64,000 nucleotides of DNA from positions 992,001 to 1,056,000 of the forward strand of contig NZ_JAHCLT010000001.1 of assembly GCF_020005165.1 (NCBI RefSeq), given 5' to 3'. The notes under the pieces were generated by a model. That model was given only the letters and a program-made list of their open reading frames with translations. It made no database searches and had not been told where the DNA came from. Shown in pieces: positions 26,342 to 34,818 of this stretch (the first letter of the stretch is position 1; every line of letters begins with the position of its first letter). A program made the position numbers and the translations under genes. The DNA comes from Kangiella taiwanensis (lineage in GTDB: Bacteria; Pseudomonadota; Gammaproteobacteria; Enterobacterales; Kangiellaceae).

Positions 26342-28258
26342 ATGACTGAACAACAGAAAACAGTAAAAGCTTATGGCTTGTGGGATTCTTCAATTAGCGC
26401 TGAACAGTTAGCCAGCAAGTCAACCCGACTTGGCCAAATCCAAGCAACCACGGAAGCATTGTATTGGTTAGAGGGACGGCCAGAAGAACAGGGAAGGGGA
26501 GTGATTGTTCGGTATAAAGATGGTGAGCGAAAAGATATCACCCCTGACGGTTATAACGTCAGAACCCGGGTTCATGAGTATGGAGGCGGCGATTTTTGGC
26601 TGAATCAAGACTATCTACTATTTGTTGATGATGAGCATCAACAATTGTATCGCCAAGATTTGAAGACTTTAGAAGTTTTAGCATTAACGCCTGAGCCACC
26701 CAGTAAAAGAAGCTGGCGTTATAACGACGGCACAATTGACTCAGCATCAGAGTTCACGATTTGTGTTCGTGAGCGTCACGAGTCAGATGAGGTGCTCAAT
26801 GAGTTAGTAAAAATTGCTCTTGATGGATCACAGACTATCGAGATCGTTGCTGAAGGTTATGACTTCTACTCTAACCCCAGAATCAGTCCTGATGGAAAGC
26901 GCTTAAGCTGGTTGTGCTGGAATCACCCCAACATGCCTTGGGATGAAACAGAGGTTTGGACTGCGGATATCACGAATGGGCAGATCAAGAACCCTAAAGC
27001 TGTGGTGAGGCAAGGTAAGCTTTCAGCCTATCAACCCGACTGGACGCAGCAAAATGAGCTGCTTTATGCTGCCGATTATGACGGCTGGTGGCATCTGTAC
27101 CAGGAGGGTGCATCCGATGTGTTGCATGAGCCTGAACATATAGAATTCGCGTTGCCACAATGGATCTTTGGTTGTCGCGTATGGCAACAGTTGGATGAGA
27201 AAACCTTATTAGCGATTGGCACACAGGAGGGCAATCAAGCGTTATACCTTATCGATTTGGACACTAAACGTATCACATTGCTGACTGATGAATGGACGGC
27301 GTTTAGTGGGCAGATGGTGGTTAGCTCAAACCAAAATGATATTCGGGTTTACTTTTTAGCAGCTAACCCGACACAGCCCGAATCAGTAATCCAGCTTACG
27401 CTCGGTGATCGTTATCAGATTATTGACCGCAGAGTCTTGTCAGAGCTTGAACAAAATACTCGTGATGACGATATATCGAAAGCCAAACACGTTAGTTTCC
27501 CAACCTCTGGTGGTGATAAAGCACATGGATTCTTTTATCCACCAATCAATAGTCAGTTTCAAGGACCTGAGGGTGAACGTCCGCCCCTCATCGTCATGAG
27601 CCATGGTGGCCCTACAGCCATGGCAGATAGCGGCTTTGACTCTAAAGTGCAGTTTTGGACTAGCCGCGGCTTCGCTGTAGCCGACGTTAACTATCGAGGC
27701 AGTACAGGCTACGGTCGAGCCTACCGTGACAAGCTGAAAGGGCAATGGGGGCTGGTTGATGTTGATGACTGCATTGCTATGGGACAGTATTTAGCTGAGC
27801 AGGACTTGATTGATGGTGATCGAATGGCGATTCGTGGAGGCTCTGCGGGCGGCTACACGACTTTGTGTGCTCTAACCTTCCATGATGCTTTTAAAGCCGG
27901 CATGAGTCGTTATGGCGTGGCGGATTTAGTGTCTTTATCGCAAGATAGCCACAAGTTTGAGATTCGTTATCTTGATAGTGTTGTTGGCCCTTATCCTGAG
28001 AAGGCTGAGATTTACCATGAGCGATCTCCTGTCAATCATACGGAGAAACTATCCTGTCCTATCTTAATTTTGCAAGGATTGGAGGATAAAGTGGTGCCAC
28101 CGAATCAAGCGCAAGCTATGGTTAACGCTTTAGAAAACAAAGGGTTACCGTACGAATACATTACTTTTGACGGTGAGGGCCATGGGTTTAGAAAGCCAGA
28201 GACGATAATCCGGGCCTTTGAAGCCGAATTGGCTTTTTATCAGCAGTATTTAATATAA
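26342..28258 (+). CDS. S9 family peptidase (prolyl oligopeptidase/acylaminoacyl type)
   Basis: Protein of 638 residues without a signal peptide, so probably cytoplasmic. An N-terminal seven-bladed beta-propeller (about 15–380; repeats such as NPRISPDGKRLSWLCW) is followed by the alpha/beta hydrolase domain. The catalytic triad is S501 in GGSAGGY, D582 in GLEDKVVPP and H614 in GEGHGFRKP. MSHGGPTA is the oxyanion strand. It cleaves short peptides, probably as dipeptidyl or acyl-aminoacyl peptidase, which suits growth on peptides together with the AST genes in this window. Confidence 0.9.
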   Translation: MTEQQKTVKAYGLWDSSISAEQLASKSTRLGQIQATTEALYWLEGRPEEQGRGVIVRYKDGERKDITPDGYNVRTRVHEYGGGDFWLNQDYLLFVDDEHQQLYRQDLKTLEVLALTPEPPSKRSWRYNDGTIDSASEFTICVRERHESDEVLNELVKIALDGSQTIEIVAEGYDFYSNPRISPDGKRLSWLCWNHPNMPWDETEVWTADITNGQIKNPKAVVRQGKLSAYQPDWTQQNELLYAADYDGWWHLYQEGASDVLHEPEHIEFALPQWIFGCRVWQQLDEKTLLAIGTQEGNQALYLIDLDTKRITLLTDEWTAFSGQMVVSSNQNDIRVYFLAANPTQPESVIQLTLGDRYQIIDRRVLSELEQNTRDDDISKAKHVSFPTSGGDKAHGFFYPPINSQFQGPEGERPPLIVMSHGGPTAMADSGFDSKVQFWTSRGFAVADVNYRGSTGYGRAYRDKLKGQWGLVDVDDCIAMGQYLAEQDLIDGDRMAIRGGSAGGYTTLCALTFHDAFKAGMSRYGVADLVSLSQDSHKFEIRYLDSVVGPYPEKAEIYHERSPVNHTEKLSCPILILQGLEDKVVPPNQAQAMVNALENKGLPYEYITFDGEGHGFRKPETIIRAFEAELAFYQQYLI

Positions 28259-28271
28259 ATCTTGTTATAAT

Positions 28272-28310
28272 GTCCCCATAAATAAGAAAGGATAATGGAT
28301 TTATGGGGAC
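28272..28310. promoter_or_regulatory. Perfect 12-bp inverted repeat spanning the regulator's start
   Basis: GTCCCCATAAAT (28272–28283) and ATTTATGGGGAC (28299–28310) are exact reverse complements separated by 15 bases that hold the Shine–Dalgarno (AAAGGA). A −10-like TATAAT sits directly to the left (28266–28271) and the ATG start codon (28303) is inside the right arm. It could be an operator for autoregulation or, if transcription starts further upstream, an mRNA hairpin that hides the start codon. Confidence 0.65.
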
Positions 28311-29691
28311 TAAAACTCAGGAACAGTCCGATCTCACCAGTCGGCAACAGGAAATCTTAGAGCTCGTCAGTAAAGGCTGCTCGAACGGTGATATTGCACA
28401 ACTACTTTCCATATCACCCAACACAGTAAAGACTCATATTGCTACGATTTTAGAGCGATTAAACGTTTCAAACCGTACTGAAGCATCCGTATTCTTTCAA
28501 CAACACCTAGGTCACCAGCCAGAAACCGCAGTAACTTCGTCGAACGACACCTCTCCTGAGCGTATTCTCGTCGAGCTTTGTGTCGAAAGTTCGTCGTCAC
28601 AACTTAATCAATTTTCAGAAAACTTTGTACAGTTACTGAATGCTTATGAAGCGATTGGAGTCATCACAAATCCTTCTAAAGACTTTCAGCAAGACTCAAG
28701 CCAAGTGTTGTCACCTGACTATCGCGTTAAGATTCAAGCCAGTGCCGCCGATCAGTCGAAGGTGCAAGTGGTTTTATTCGAGGCGAGTAGTACGCAAAGA
28801 CAGTTAGAGAAGAAAGAACATGAAAGTGCTGAAGGCAATACAGACGGCTTAGTGCAAACGGTCGTACAATGTTATCGGCAGATGTTGATGCATTTTGTTG
28901 AGGGTATTGAGGATTCGCACGCTAGCCCATCAGAGTTATTGCTAAAAGCGCTAGCTTTGAGTGAATCGATAAGCTTTGATAAGCAGGACAAAGCATTAGC
29001 TTTATGCCAACTGTTGATTGAGCAGTGTCCTAACTGGCACCTTCCTTATGCAATTAAGTCGTCGCTTCTCTATCGAATGGTGACTCTCGGCCAAGCGAAA
29101 AACGAAAAGGATGTGCTAATGGAGTTGGCTGCATCATCCAAAACAGCTTTTTCTATAAACCCAGATAGCTCATGGTCACAGCTATCTTTTGCTTACTTTG
29201 CGATGCTTAGCTCAGATCTGGAATTAGCAAAAAAACACTTGCGTGCTTCTCTGGAGGCAAACCCTTGTCAATATAAAGCTATGCATTTTCTCGGGCAAGT
29301 TCTCGCCCTAGAGGGAAATACACAAGAAGGCATTGAACTTTATCATGAGATGCTGCGTAAATTTCCTCGAAGTGAGGCAGATGGCTTGTGTTACGGTGCT
29401 TTATCACTTCTCTATTACTGTGCAAAAGATTATGAGAACAGCAAGCAAGCCGCACATCGTGCGCTGATGTATCAAGATTCACCGAAAGTCCCGTTACTCC
29501 TTAACTTGATCAGTATTGCTGAAATTGAGCAAGATCAATTGAGCTTATCAACCTGTCTTACCGACATTCAACGCCTAAATATTACTCCTCAGATTATTCA
29601 GGCGAGCCTGGGGGTAGCGAGTAAGATCGTTCCTGCTGAATTGATGCATGATTATTTAGCTAGCCTTAAGCGAGCCGGTATCGCTGTCTAA
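28303..29691 (+). CDS. LuxR-type HTH regulator with TPR-like domain
   Basis: Protein of 462 residues. A GerE/LuxR helix-turn-helix is at the N-terminus (about 9–62: LTSRQQEILELVSKGCSNGDI, SISPNTVKTHIATILERLNV), an unusual position since in most LuxR proteins it is C-terminal. A middle region of about 120 residues is not recognised. From about 210 on the sequence is helical with TPR-like repeats (ALALCQLLIEQCPNWHLPYA, LAKKHLRASLEANPCQYKAM). No receiver domain is present. AAAGGA lies ten bases before the ATG, in the loop of the palindrome described above. Confidence 0.8.
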   Translation: MGTKTQEQSDLTSRQQEILELVSKGCSNGDIAQLLSISPNTVKTHIATILERLNVSNRTEASVFFQQHLGHQPETAVTSSNDTSPERILVELCVESSSSQLNQFSENFVQLLNAYEAIGVITNPSKDFQQDSSQVLSPDYRVKIQASAADQSKVQVVLFEASSTQRQLEKKEHESAEGNTDGLVQTVVQCYRQMLMHFVEGIEDSHASPSELLLKALALSESISFDKQDKALALCQLLIEQCPNWHLPYAIKSSLLYRMVTLGQAKNEKDVLMELAASSKTAFSINPDSSWSQLSFAYFAMLSSDLELAKKHLRASLEANPCQYKAMHFLGQVLALEGNTQEGIELYHEMLRKFPRSEADGLCYGALSLLYYCAKDYENSKQAAHRALMYQDSPKVPLLLNLISIAEIEQDQLSLSTCLTDIQRLNITPQIIQASLGVASKIVPAELMHDYLASLKRAGIAV

Positions 29692-29788
29692 ACACTTCTT
29701 TAGGTTTGAACATATCCTTCTTTCGGGTGATAGGCTTTAAAGCTTGCCGCCTTTATGATGTAGGCTCATAAAACTGAAGGAGATAATA

Positions 29789-30769
29789 ATGACCGCGGAT
29801 AATAAAATAATAACGTTAAACGATTTAGTTGATGGTGACGTTCTCGTCATGCAGGGCCCCAAGGGCTGGAAAGACATGTCGTTACATTTGGCATTGGACA
29901 AAGCTATTATGTGGCTGACGGACTCGGACGTGACGCATGGAGCTTTATATTTAGGTAAGGTTGATGACGTTCATTACTTGATTGATGATGGCTTGAAGGG
30001 GATAGAGCGACACACCATGACACACCAGGGCGGAGAGCCTGTACTATGGTATGTTAGAAGGCCAACAACGGATCAACCTCTATCGCCTGTTTTAGATATC
30101 GCCAAAAAATATGAGGGTGAGTCCACAGCCTATGACTGGGAACTGCTAGCAATGGTTGGATTTTTGTTGCTCTTCAAAAAAATGACGGACAATGATCTCT
30201 ACCATAGAACATTACTCTATTTCCTAAAGAAAGCCGTAGTGTACATCGATAAGCATACTCATAAAGCCGGTACCCGTTACTTTATTTGTTCGCAGTTTGT
30301 AGCGACTTGTTTTGAAGAAGCTGGCGAGCAATATGCTTTAGAGGTTGAGGGAGGAAATTTGCAGGCAAAGTCATTAGCACAAGAAACCACTCTAATCGAT
30401 TACTGCCTGACAAACAGCAAACTGGCTTCAAAGCCAGTGACGACACTTCAGACAGAAGATATTTCTGAACCTACATCAGAAGACATCAAGTTGCTTATCG
30501 AATCGTATGATGACGAGTCTAAATTGCTAAACATGGATGAACATAATCACCTATTTGGGGAGCTGGTCAGTGTCAGCGATAGCTTCTTAGATCTGTTCTT
30601 TACCATGAACGCTAAGGCATTAGGTTTAAAGCCTGAAGACTGGGATTCTGCGGAGAAACGATTTGCGCTGGCGAAAAAGTATCAAGCTGACTTTATTACA
30701 CCAGCTGACTTAAAAAGCCATTGTAAAAACTTAGAAGATATTGGAACTGTAACGTTTGTTTATGGGTAA
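29789..30769 (+). CDS. YiiX-like permuted papain-fold (NlpC/P60 superfamily) protein
   Basis: Protein of 326 residues without a signal peptide. The N-terminal 200 residues fit the permuted NlpC/P60 (YiiX/YaeF/LRAT-like) fold: DLVDGDVLVMQG, the histidine H50 in DVTHGALYLG and the cysteine C167 in FICSQFVATCFEEAG would form the active pair. The C-terminal 120 residues are acidic and not recognised. Such enzymes are amidases or acyltransferases acting on lipids or peptides; no substrate can be named. A good AAGGAG precedes the ATG. Confidence 0.65.
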   Translation: MTADNKIITLNDLVDGDVLVMQGPKGWKDMSLHLALDKAIMWLTDSDVTHGALYLGKVDDVHYLIDDGLKGIERHTMTHQGGEPVLWYVRRPTTDQPLSPVLDIAKKYEGESTAYDWELLAMVGFLLLFKKMTDNDLYHRTLLYFLKKAVVYIDKHTHKAGTRYFICSQFVATCFEEAGEQYALEVEGGNLQAKSLAQETTLIDYCLTNSKLASKPVTTLQTEDISEPTSEDIKLLIESYDDESKLLNMDEHNHLFGELVSVSDSFLDLFFTMNAKALGLKPEDWDSAEKRFALAKKYQADFITPADLKSHCKNLEDIGTVTFVYG

Positions 30770-30807
30770 TTTGTTTATGGCTAGTTTCTAGTTACAGTAG
30801 CCATGGT

Positions 30808-30840
30808 GTTAAAGGGCAGTTAGTTCTGCCCTTTAACTTT
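30808..30840. terminator. Bidirectional terminator
   Basis: A perfect 12-bp stem GTTAAAGGGCAG/CTGCCCTTTAAC with a 6-base loop lies between two convergent genes. The T tracts are short, but the stem is strong in both directions. Confidence 0.75.
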
Positions 30841-30851
30841 AAAGATAAGAG

Positions 30852-32162
30852 TTAATCGTCGAAGTTACTGCGGTTATTGGTATCGTTAAACGTCTCAAGG
30901 TCTATCTCGTCTTCTGACTTAGCGACGATAGTGGTCACCGCGGCGTCGCCCGTAATATTGACAGCGGTTCTCGTCATATCCAGTAAACGATCGATACCAA
31001 GAATCATACCGATAGCTTCTACTGGTAAGTTCACCTGTGTCAGAACACCAGCAAGAAGAATCAAGCCAACGCTCGGAACACCTGCGGTACCGATAGAGGC
31101 TAGGGTTGCCGTGAGTACAACCGTTAACAGTTGCGCCATGCTGAGGTCAACGCTGTAAGCCTGCGCAATGAAGAGCGTGGCAATACCCTGCATGATTGCC
31201 GTGCCATCCATGTTGATAGTGGCGCCTAGCGGTAAGGTGAACGAGAAGGTGTTTTTATGAACGCCAAGGTTCGTCTCTGCGCAGCGCATGGTTACTGGAA
31301 GCGTTGCGTTACTGCTTGAAGTACCGAAGGCTGTTAACATCGCTGGCCACATGCCTTTGAAGAATTTAATCGGATTCAAGCGCGTAAACAGTGTGATCAG
31401 TACGCTGTAGGTCAGCAAGGCATGGAGTAATAACCCAACGATGACAAGAATAAAGTAGCTGCCCAATGAGCCAACCAAGTCCGAGAACGGGAAGGTGGCA
31501 AAGGTTTTAGCGATTAAAAAGAAAACACCGTATGGTGCGAATCGCATGATGATGTTGACCAATTCCATCACTACTTTGTTAGCGTCTTCAAACCAGTTAC
31601 CAATTCGCTTTCCTTGCTCGCCAGATAGGGTAATGGCTAAACCGACTAATATCGCAAAGACGATGATTTGTAGCATATTAGCGCTAACCATGGCCTCGAA
31701 AGGGTTGGTTGGTACAATATTGATGATAACGTCAGACAAAGGCGGCTTATCGCTCGCATCAAAGCTGGCTTCACCGACCGGCATACCGACTCCAGGCTGG
31801 AAAATGGAAGCTAACGTTAACGCTAGAGTAAGCGCAATTGCGGTAGTGAGAAGGTACAGGCCAATTGACTTTAAACTTAAACGACCTAATTTAGACGGAT
31901 CAGCCAGTGAGCAAACCCCGCAAACCAGCGACACTAAAACCAATGGAACCATCAGCATTTTCAAGGCGTTAATGAAAAGGCTACCGCCAATATTGAACAA
32001 ACCCTCGACAAAATAGGTGTAGGCCCAGCTCTTTTCTTGAATGAGCTGACATTCTGCTTCTGCTAGATCTTTGGCACACTGATAATCACCAAACTGCAGG
32101 AAAAGCACCCCAACGATGGCCCCAAGAACCATGAATATTAGAATTTTAACGCTTAAGTTCAT
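30852..32162 (-). CDS. Dicarboxylate/amino acid:cation symporter (DAACS family)
   Basis: Inner-membrane carrier of 436 residues with eight spans and two re-entrant loops. Signature features are the Ser-rich hairpin FGTSSSNATLPVTM and the NMDGTAIMQG motif in span 7, both used for substrate and Na+ binding, and a C-terminal DRLLDMTRTAVNITGDA helix that binds the amino-acid or dicarboxylate carboxyl group. It imports glutamate, aspartate or C4-dicarboxylates with Na+ or H+. The long periplasmic loop with three cysteines after span 1 is unusual. Its promoter shares the gap that holds the BlaI-type dyads. Confidence 0.9.
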   Translation of the reverse strand: MNLSVKILIFMVLGAIVGVLFLQFGDYQCAKDLAEAECQLIQEKSWAYTYFVEGLFNIGGSLFINALKMLMVPLVLVSLVCGVCSLADPSKLGRLSLKSIGLYLLTTAIALTLALTLASIFQPGVGMPVGEASFDASDKPPLSDVIINIVPTNPFEAMVSANMLQIIVFAILVGLAITLSGEQGKRIGNWFEDANKVVMELVNIIMRFAPYGVFFLIAKTFATFPFSDLVGSLGSYFILVIVGLLLHALLTYSVLITLFTRLNPIKFFKGMWPAMLTAFGTSSSNATLPVTMRCAETNLGVHKNTFSFTLPLGATINMDGTAIMQGIATLFIAQAYSVDLSMAQLLTVVLTATLASIGTAGVPSVGLILLAGVLTQVNLPVEAIGMILGIDRLLDMTRTAVNITGDAAVTTIVAKSEDEIDLETFNDTNNRSNFDD

Positions 32163-32241
32163 TGTTTTAGTCGTTTATTGAAGATTTCATGAACTCTAAG
32201 TCATTGCACAAAAAACTGCAAATATATACTTGCATAATAAG

Positions 32242-32283
32242 GATTACAGGTGTAATCTTTAACTTTGGATTACATTTGTAATC
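32242..32283. promoter_or_regulatory. Two BlaI/MecI-type operator dyads
   Basis: GATTACA-GG-TGTAATC (32242–32257) and GATTACA-TT-TGTAATC (32268–32283) are two perfect dyads whose centres are 26 bp apart. Each contains the TACA-n2-TGTA core known for BlaI/MecI operators. They lie 50–90 bases before the blaI-like start and 80–120 bases before the divergent symporter start. Confidence 0.85.
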
Positions 32284-32332
32284 AATTAACTTAACGAAAC
32301 TTAGAACTACTTAAAGCTGAAATGAGTCGAGT

Positions 32333-32722
32333 ATGACGATCAGAGTGAGTGAAGCAGAAAAAAGTGTGATGGATGTTCTGTGGCAGGAATCTCCATTGTC
32401 CAGTGTTGAAGTTGTAGAAAAACTCCAGTCGCAAGAGTGGAGTGAAAAAACCGTAAAAACCTTTCTTAATCGTTTAGTAAAGAAAGGTGTAGTATCTTTT
32501 GAGAAAGACGGGCGTCGTTATTTGTACTCTCCCGCCATAGAGCGAGAAGAGTTCTTAGCCGACGAAAGCGAAGGTTTCTTAGATAAAGTCTTTAAAGGCA
32601 ACATGAAAGAATTACTGGCAACGTTTGTCGAAAACAAGCAGTTGTCGCAGAACGAATTGGATTATTTAAAAGGTTTGCTTGACGACAATAAGAGTGACAA
32701 GGAGAGCGGCAATGTTGAGTGA
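32333..32722 (+). CDS. BlaI/MecI/CopY-family repressor
   Basis: Winged-helix repressor of 129 residues. The DNA-binding part is VMDVLWQESPLSSVEVVEKL, WSEKTVKTFLNRLVKKGVVSF and the wing DGRRYLYSP; the C-terminal helices (from about 75) form the dimer and carry the region normally cut by the partner peptidase. It overlaps the M56 peptidase gene by 11 bases. The two dyads in front of it are the expected autoregulatory operators. Confidence 0.93.
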   Translation: MTIRVSEAEKSVMDVLWQESPLSSVEVVEKLQSQEWSEKTVKTFLNRLVKKGVVSFEKDGRRYLYSPAIEREEFLADESEGFLDKVFKGNMKELLATFVENKQLSQNELDYLKGLLDDNKSDKESGNVE

Positions 32723-34751
32723 ACTAAAATTTAACGGCTGGTTAGATGCTTTTTGGCAGTTTAATCTCGACCTGAGTGTGGTCGTATTAACGGTTTTACT
32801 GGTCCGTTTCTTTATACGTAAAACAACCAAAAGTTATAATTCTTACTTACTTTGGTTAGCCATCCCTGTTGGGTTTCTTGTCGCTAAAATTATCGCGTCA
32901 ATAGAGTTCAGTACCGCTAGCTCCAGTTATATTGGACAGGCTGTCAGCGCCATGATCATTAAACCGGTGGAAACCCTACAGAATTATTGGTGGCTGGGAG
33001 CTTTATGGCTTTCAGGTACAACCTTGCTATTGCTGAGACTGATTATTCAGCATGTGGAATTACGCAAAGATTTAAAGAATATTCAACGACCGTTGAGCCA
33101 GCTACCTGGAGCTGACATGTTCGCTTCGCGTCAATACCGTGTTGTCGCAGTAGATCATAAGGATATGTCGCCAGCGGTATACGGCTTTATCAAACCGACC
33201 ATTTACTTCCCCATCCACGTTGCTGAAAAGCTTTCGATGAAGCAGGTTCAGTTAATTATTGAGCATGAAGAACAGCACATTAAGCAAAAGCACTTATGGT
33301 TGAATTTACTTTGGGACGTGTTGGTGTGTGTCGGTTGGTTCAATCCATTGATTTATATTGCTCGAAAAGATTTTCGTCATGACCAAGAGCTATTCTGTGA
33401 TTATTTAGTGCTGAATAAAACCAGCCAGTCACGTACTAAGGATTATGGTCATGCGCTGCTTTCAACAGTTTCTGCCACTCACTCTGTAAGTTTGCTTTGC
33501 TCATGGAAGGTTTTTAACCAACTTGAGGAGCGTATTATGAATATTACTAAACCCATTAACCGTAGAGGTAAGGCTGCTTTAACACTCGGCGCTGGCTTAG
33601 TGCTTAGTTGCTGTGCTGTTTACGCGGCGAATAAGGAGATTAAAGAAGAACGCATTATTGTTTCAGAAAACATCCTAGTTGATGATAAGAACAACGAAAA
33701 GATCGTCGTTGAGTATCAAGATGATAGTGGTGTTTATATTCAGGAAAACGGAAAGTTTTACGTCGAGGAAAATGGCAAGCGCCGCGAAATGACGGAGGCG
33801 GAACGTGCAGAGTTCGAGCGTAAACATGAGGAAGCGATGGAACAGTTAGCGCTATCCGAAGAAGAGTTAATTCTGATTGAAAAAGAAATCGAAGAGGCTC
33901 ATAAAGAACTGGAGTTACATGCTGAAGAAATCGAAATGGCTCAGGTGGAAATGGAAAGCGCTCATGACGCTATTGCTGAGGCTCAAGAAGAGATAGAGCT
34001 AGAGTTCGAAAAAGGGAACTTGACTAAAGAGCAGATGCACCAGATTAAAGAAGACTTGCACCGTGCTCGCGAAGAAATGGCTCGCGATAGAGAGTTTGTT
34101 CGCGTTGATATTGAACGTGCGCGAAAGGATTTAGAGCGCGCTAAGGTCGATATTCGAGAAAAGCGACTAAAGCGAGTGAGTAAAGCCCCAGGTGGTGATA
34201 AGCATCGTAGGATTGTTGTTGATGGAAAAGTGTTTGAATCTGATAGCCACTCAAGTCATGTGATTAAGTTGGTCGATGACAGCGGTAAAACTTATATCAA
34301 AGCCGACGGTGATTATCGAGTTAAGGTCGACGGCAAAGAAAGAGACATGACAGCTGAAGAGAAAGCTTTCTTTGAGGAAAAAGTGAAAGCTATTCCTAAA
34401 CCACCAGCTCCACCAAAACCTGATATGGCTACGCGTGTGTTCAAAGAGCGTTCTGTGGTAGGGCCTAAACCACCTCAACCTCCTGTTAAGCCAATACATC
34501 AGCCGAGTCCTGAGTATCCTCAAGCTGCGTTAGAACAAAATATTGAGGGCTATGTAAATCTAAAGTTTGATATCAACGACAGCGGGAAAGCGACCAATAT
34601 CCGCGTTACTGAGTCTAGTGATAACGGTTTATTTAATAAAGACGCGATTGATGCGATTAAGCAGTGGACTTTTGCTGAAAAAGATTACGGCAAAAAAAGC
34701 ATGAAATATAAAATGAAGTTTGCTTTGGACACGAAAGACTTAAGCAAATAA
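32712..34751 (+). CDS. BlaR1-type M56 metallopeptidase fused to a TonB C-terminal domain
   Basis: Membrane protein of 679 residues. Several N-terminal spans precede the zinc-peptidase motif H185-E-E-Q-H189 with the distal FCDYLVL glutamate/aspartate region. A further span (about 283–305) ends the BlaR1-like part. Instead of a penicillin-binding sensor, the periplasmic part is a long Glu/Lys-rich coiled coil (about 360–490), a Pro-rich stretch (PKPPAPPKP) and a TonB_C domain (PEYPQAALEQNIEGYVNLKF). AAGGAG lies seven bases before the ATG at 32712. It should relieve repression by its BlaI partner in response to an envelope signal that is not known. Confidence 0.88.
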   Translation: MLSELKFNGWLDAFWQFNLDLSVVVLTVLLVRFFIRKTTKSYNSYLLWLAIPVGFLVAKIIASIEFSTASSSYIGQAVSAMIIKPVETLQNYWWLGALWLSGTTLLLLRLIIQHVELRKDLKNIQRPLSQLPGADMFASRQYRVVAVDHKDMSPAVYGFIKPTIYFPIHVAEKLSMKQVQLIIEHEEQHIKQKHLWLNLLWDVLVCVGWFNPLIYIARKDFRHDQELFCDYLVLNKTSQSRTKDYGHALLSTVSATHSVSLLCSWKVFNQLEERIMNITKPINRRGKAALTLGAGLVLSCCAVYAANKEIKEERIIVSENILVDDKNNEKIVVEYQDDSGVYIQENGKFYVEENGKRREMTEAERAEFERKHEEAMEQLALSEEELILIEKEIEEAHKELELHAEEIEMAQVEMESAHDAIAEAQEEIELEFEKGNLTKEQMHQIKEDLHRAREEMARDREFVRVDIERARKDLERAKVDIREKRLKRVSKAPGGDKHRRIVVDGKVFESDSHSSHVIKLVDDSGKTYIKADGDYRVKVDGKERDMTAEEKAFFEEKVKAIPKPPAPPKPDMATRVFKERSVVGPKPPQPPVKPIHQPSPEYPQAALEQNIEGYVNLKFDINDSGKATNIRVTESSDNGLFNKDAIDAIKQWTFAEKDYGKKSMKYKMKFALDTKDLSK

Positions 34752-34764
34752 AACTTCGAGGTAC

Positions 34765-34803
34765 AAAAAAGCCCGCCTAACGGTAAAGTGAGGCGGGCTT
34801 TTT
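34765..34803. terminator. Bidirectional rho-independent terminator
   Basis: A stem AAAAAGCCCGCCT/AGGCGGGCTTTTT (left arm ends 34778, right arm starts 34791) with a 12-base loop lies between the convergent M56 peptidase and astB genes, with A/T runs on both sides. Confidence 0.92.
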
Positions 34804-34818
34804 AATAGGCTCAAATCA

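Noticed and set aside
31495-32016. Open frame of 173 codons opposite the symporter gene
   Set aside because: Antisense to a clear DAACS carrier with all motifs; no Shine–Dalgarno or recognisable domain.
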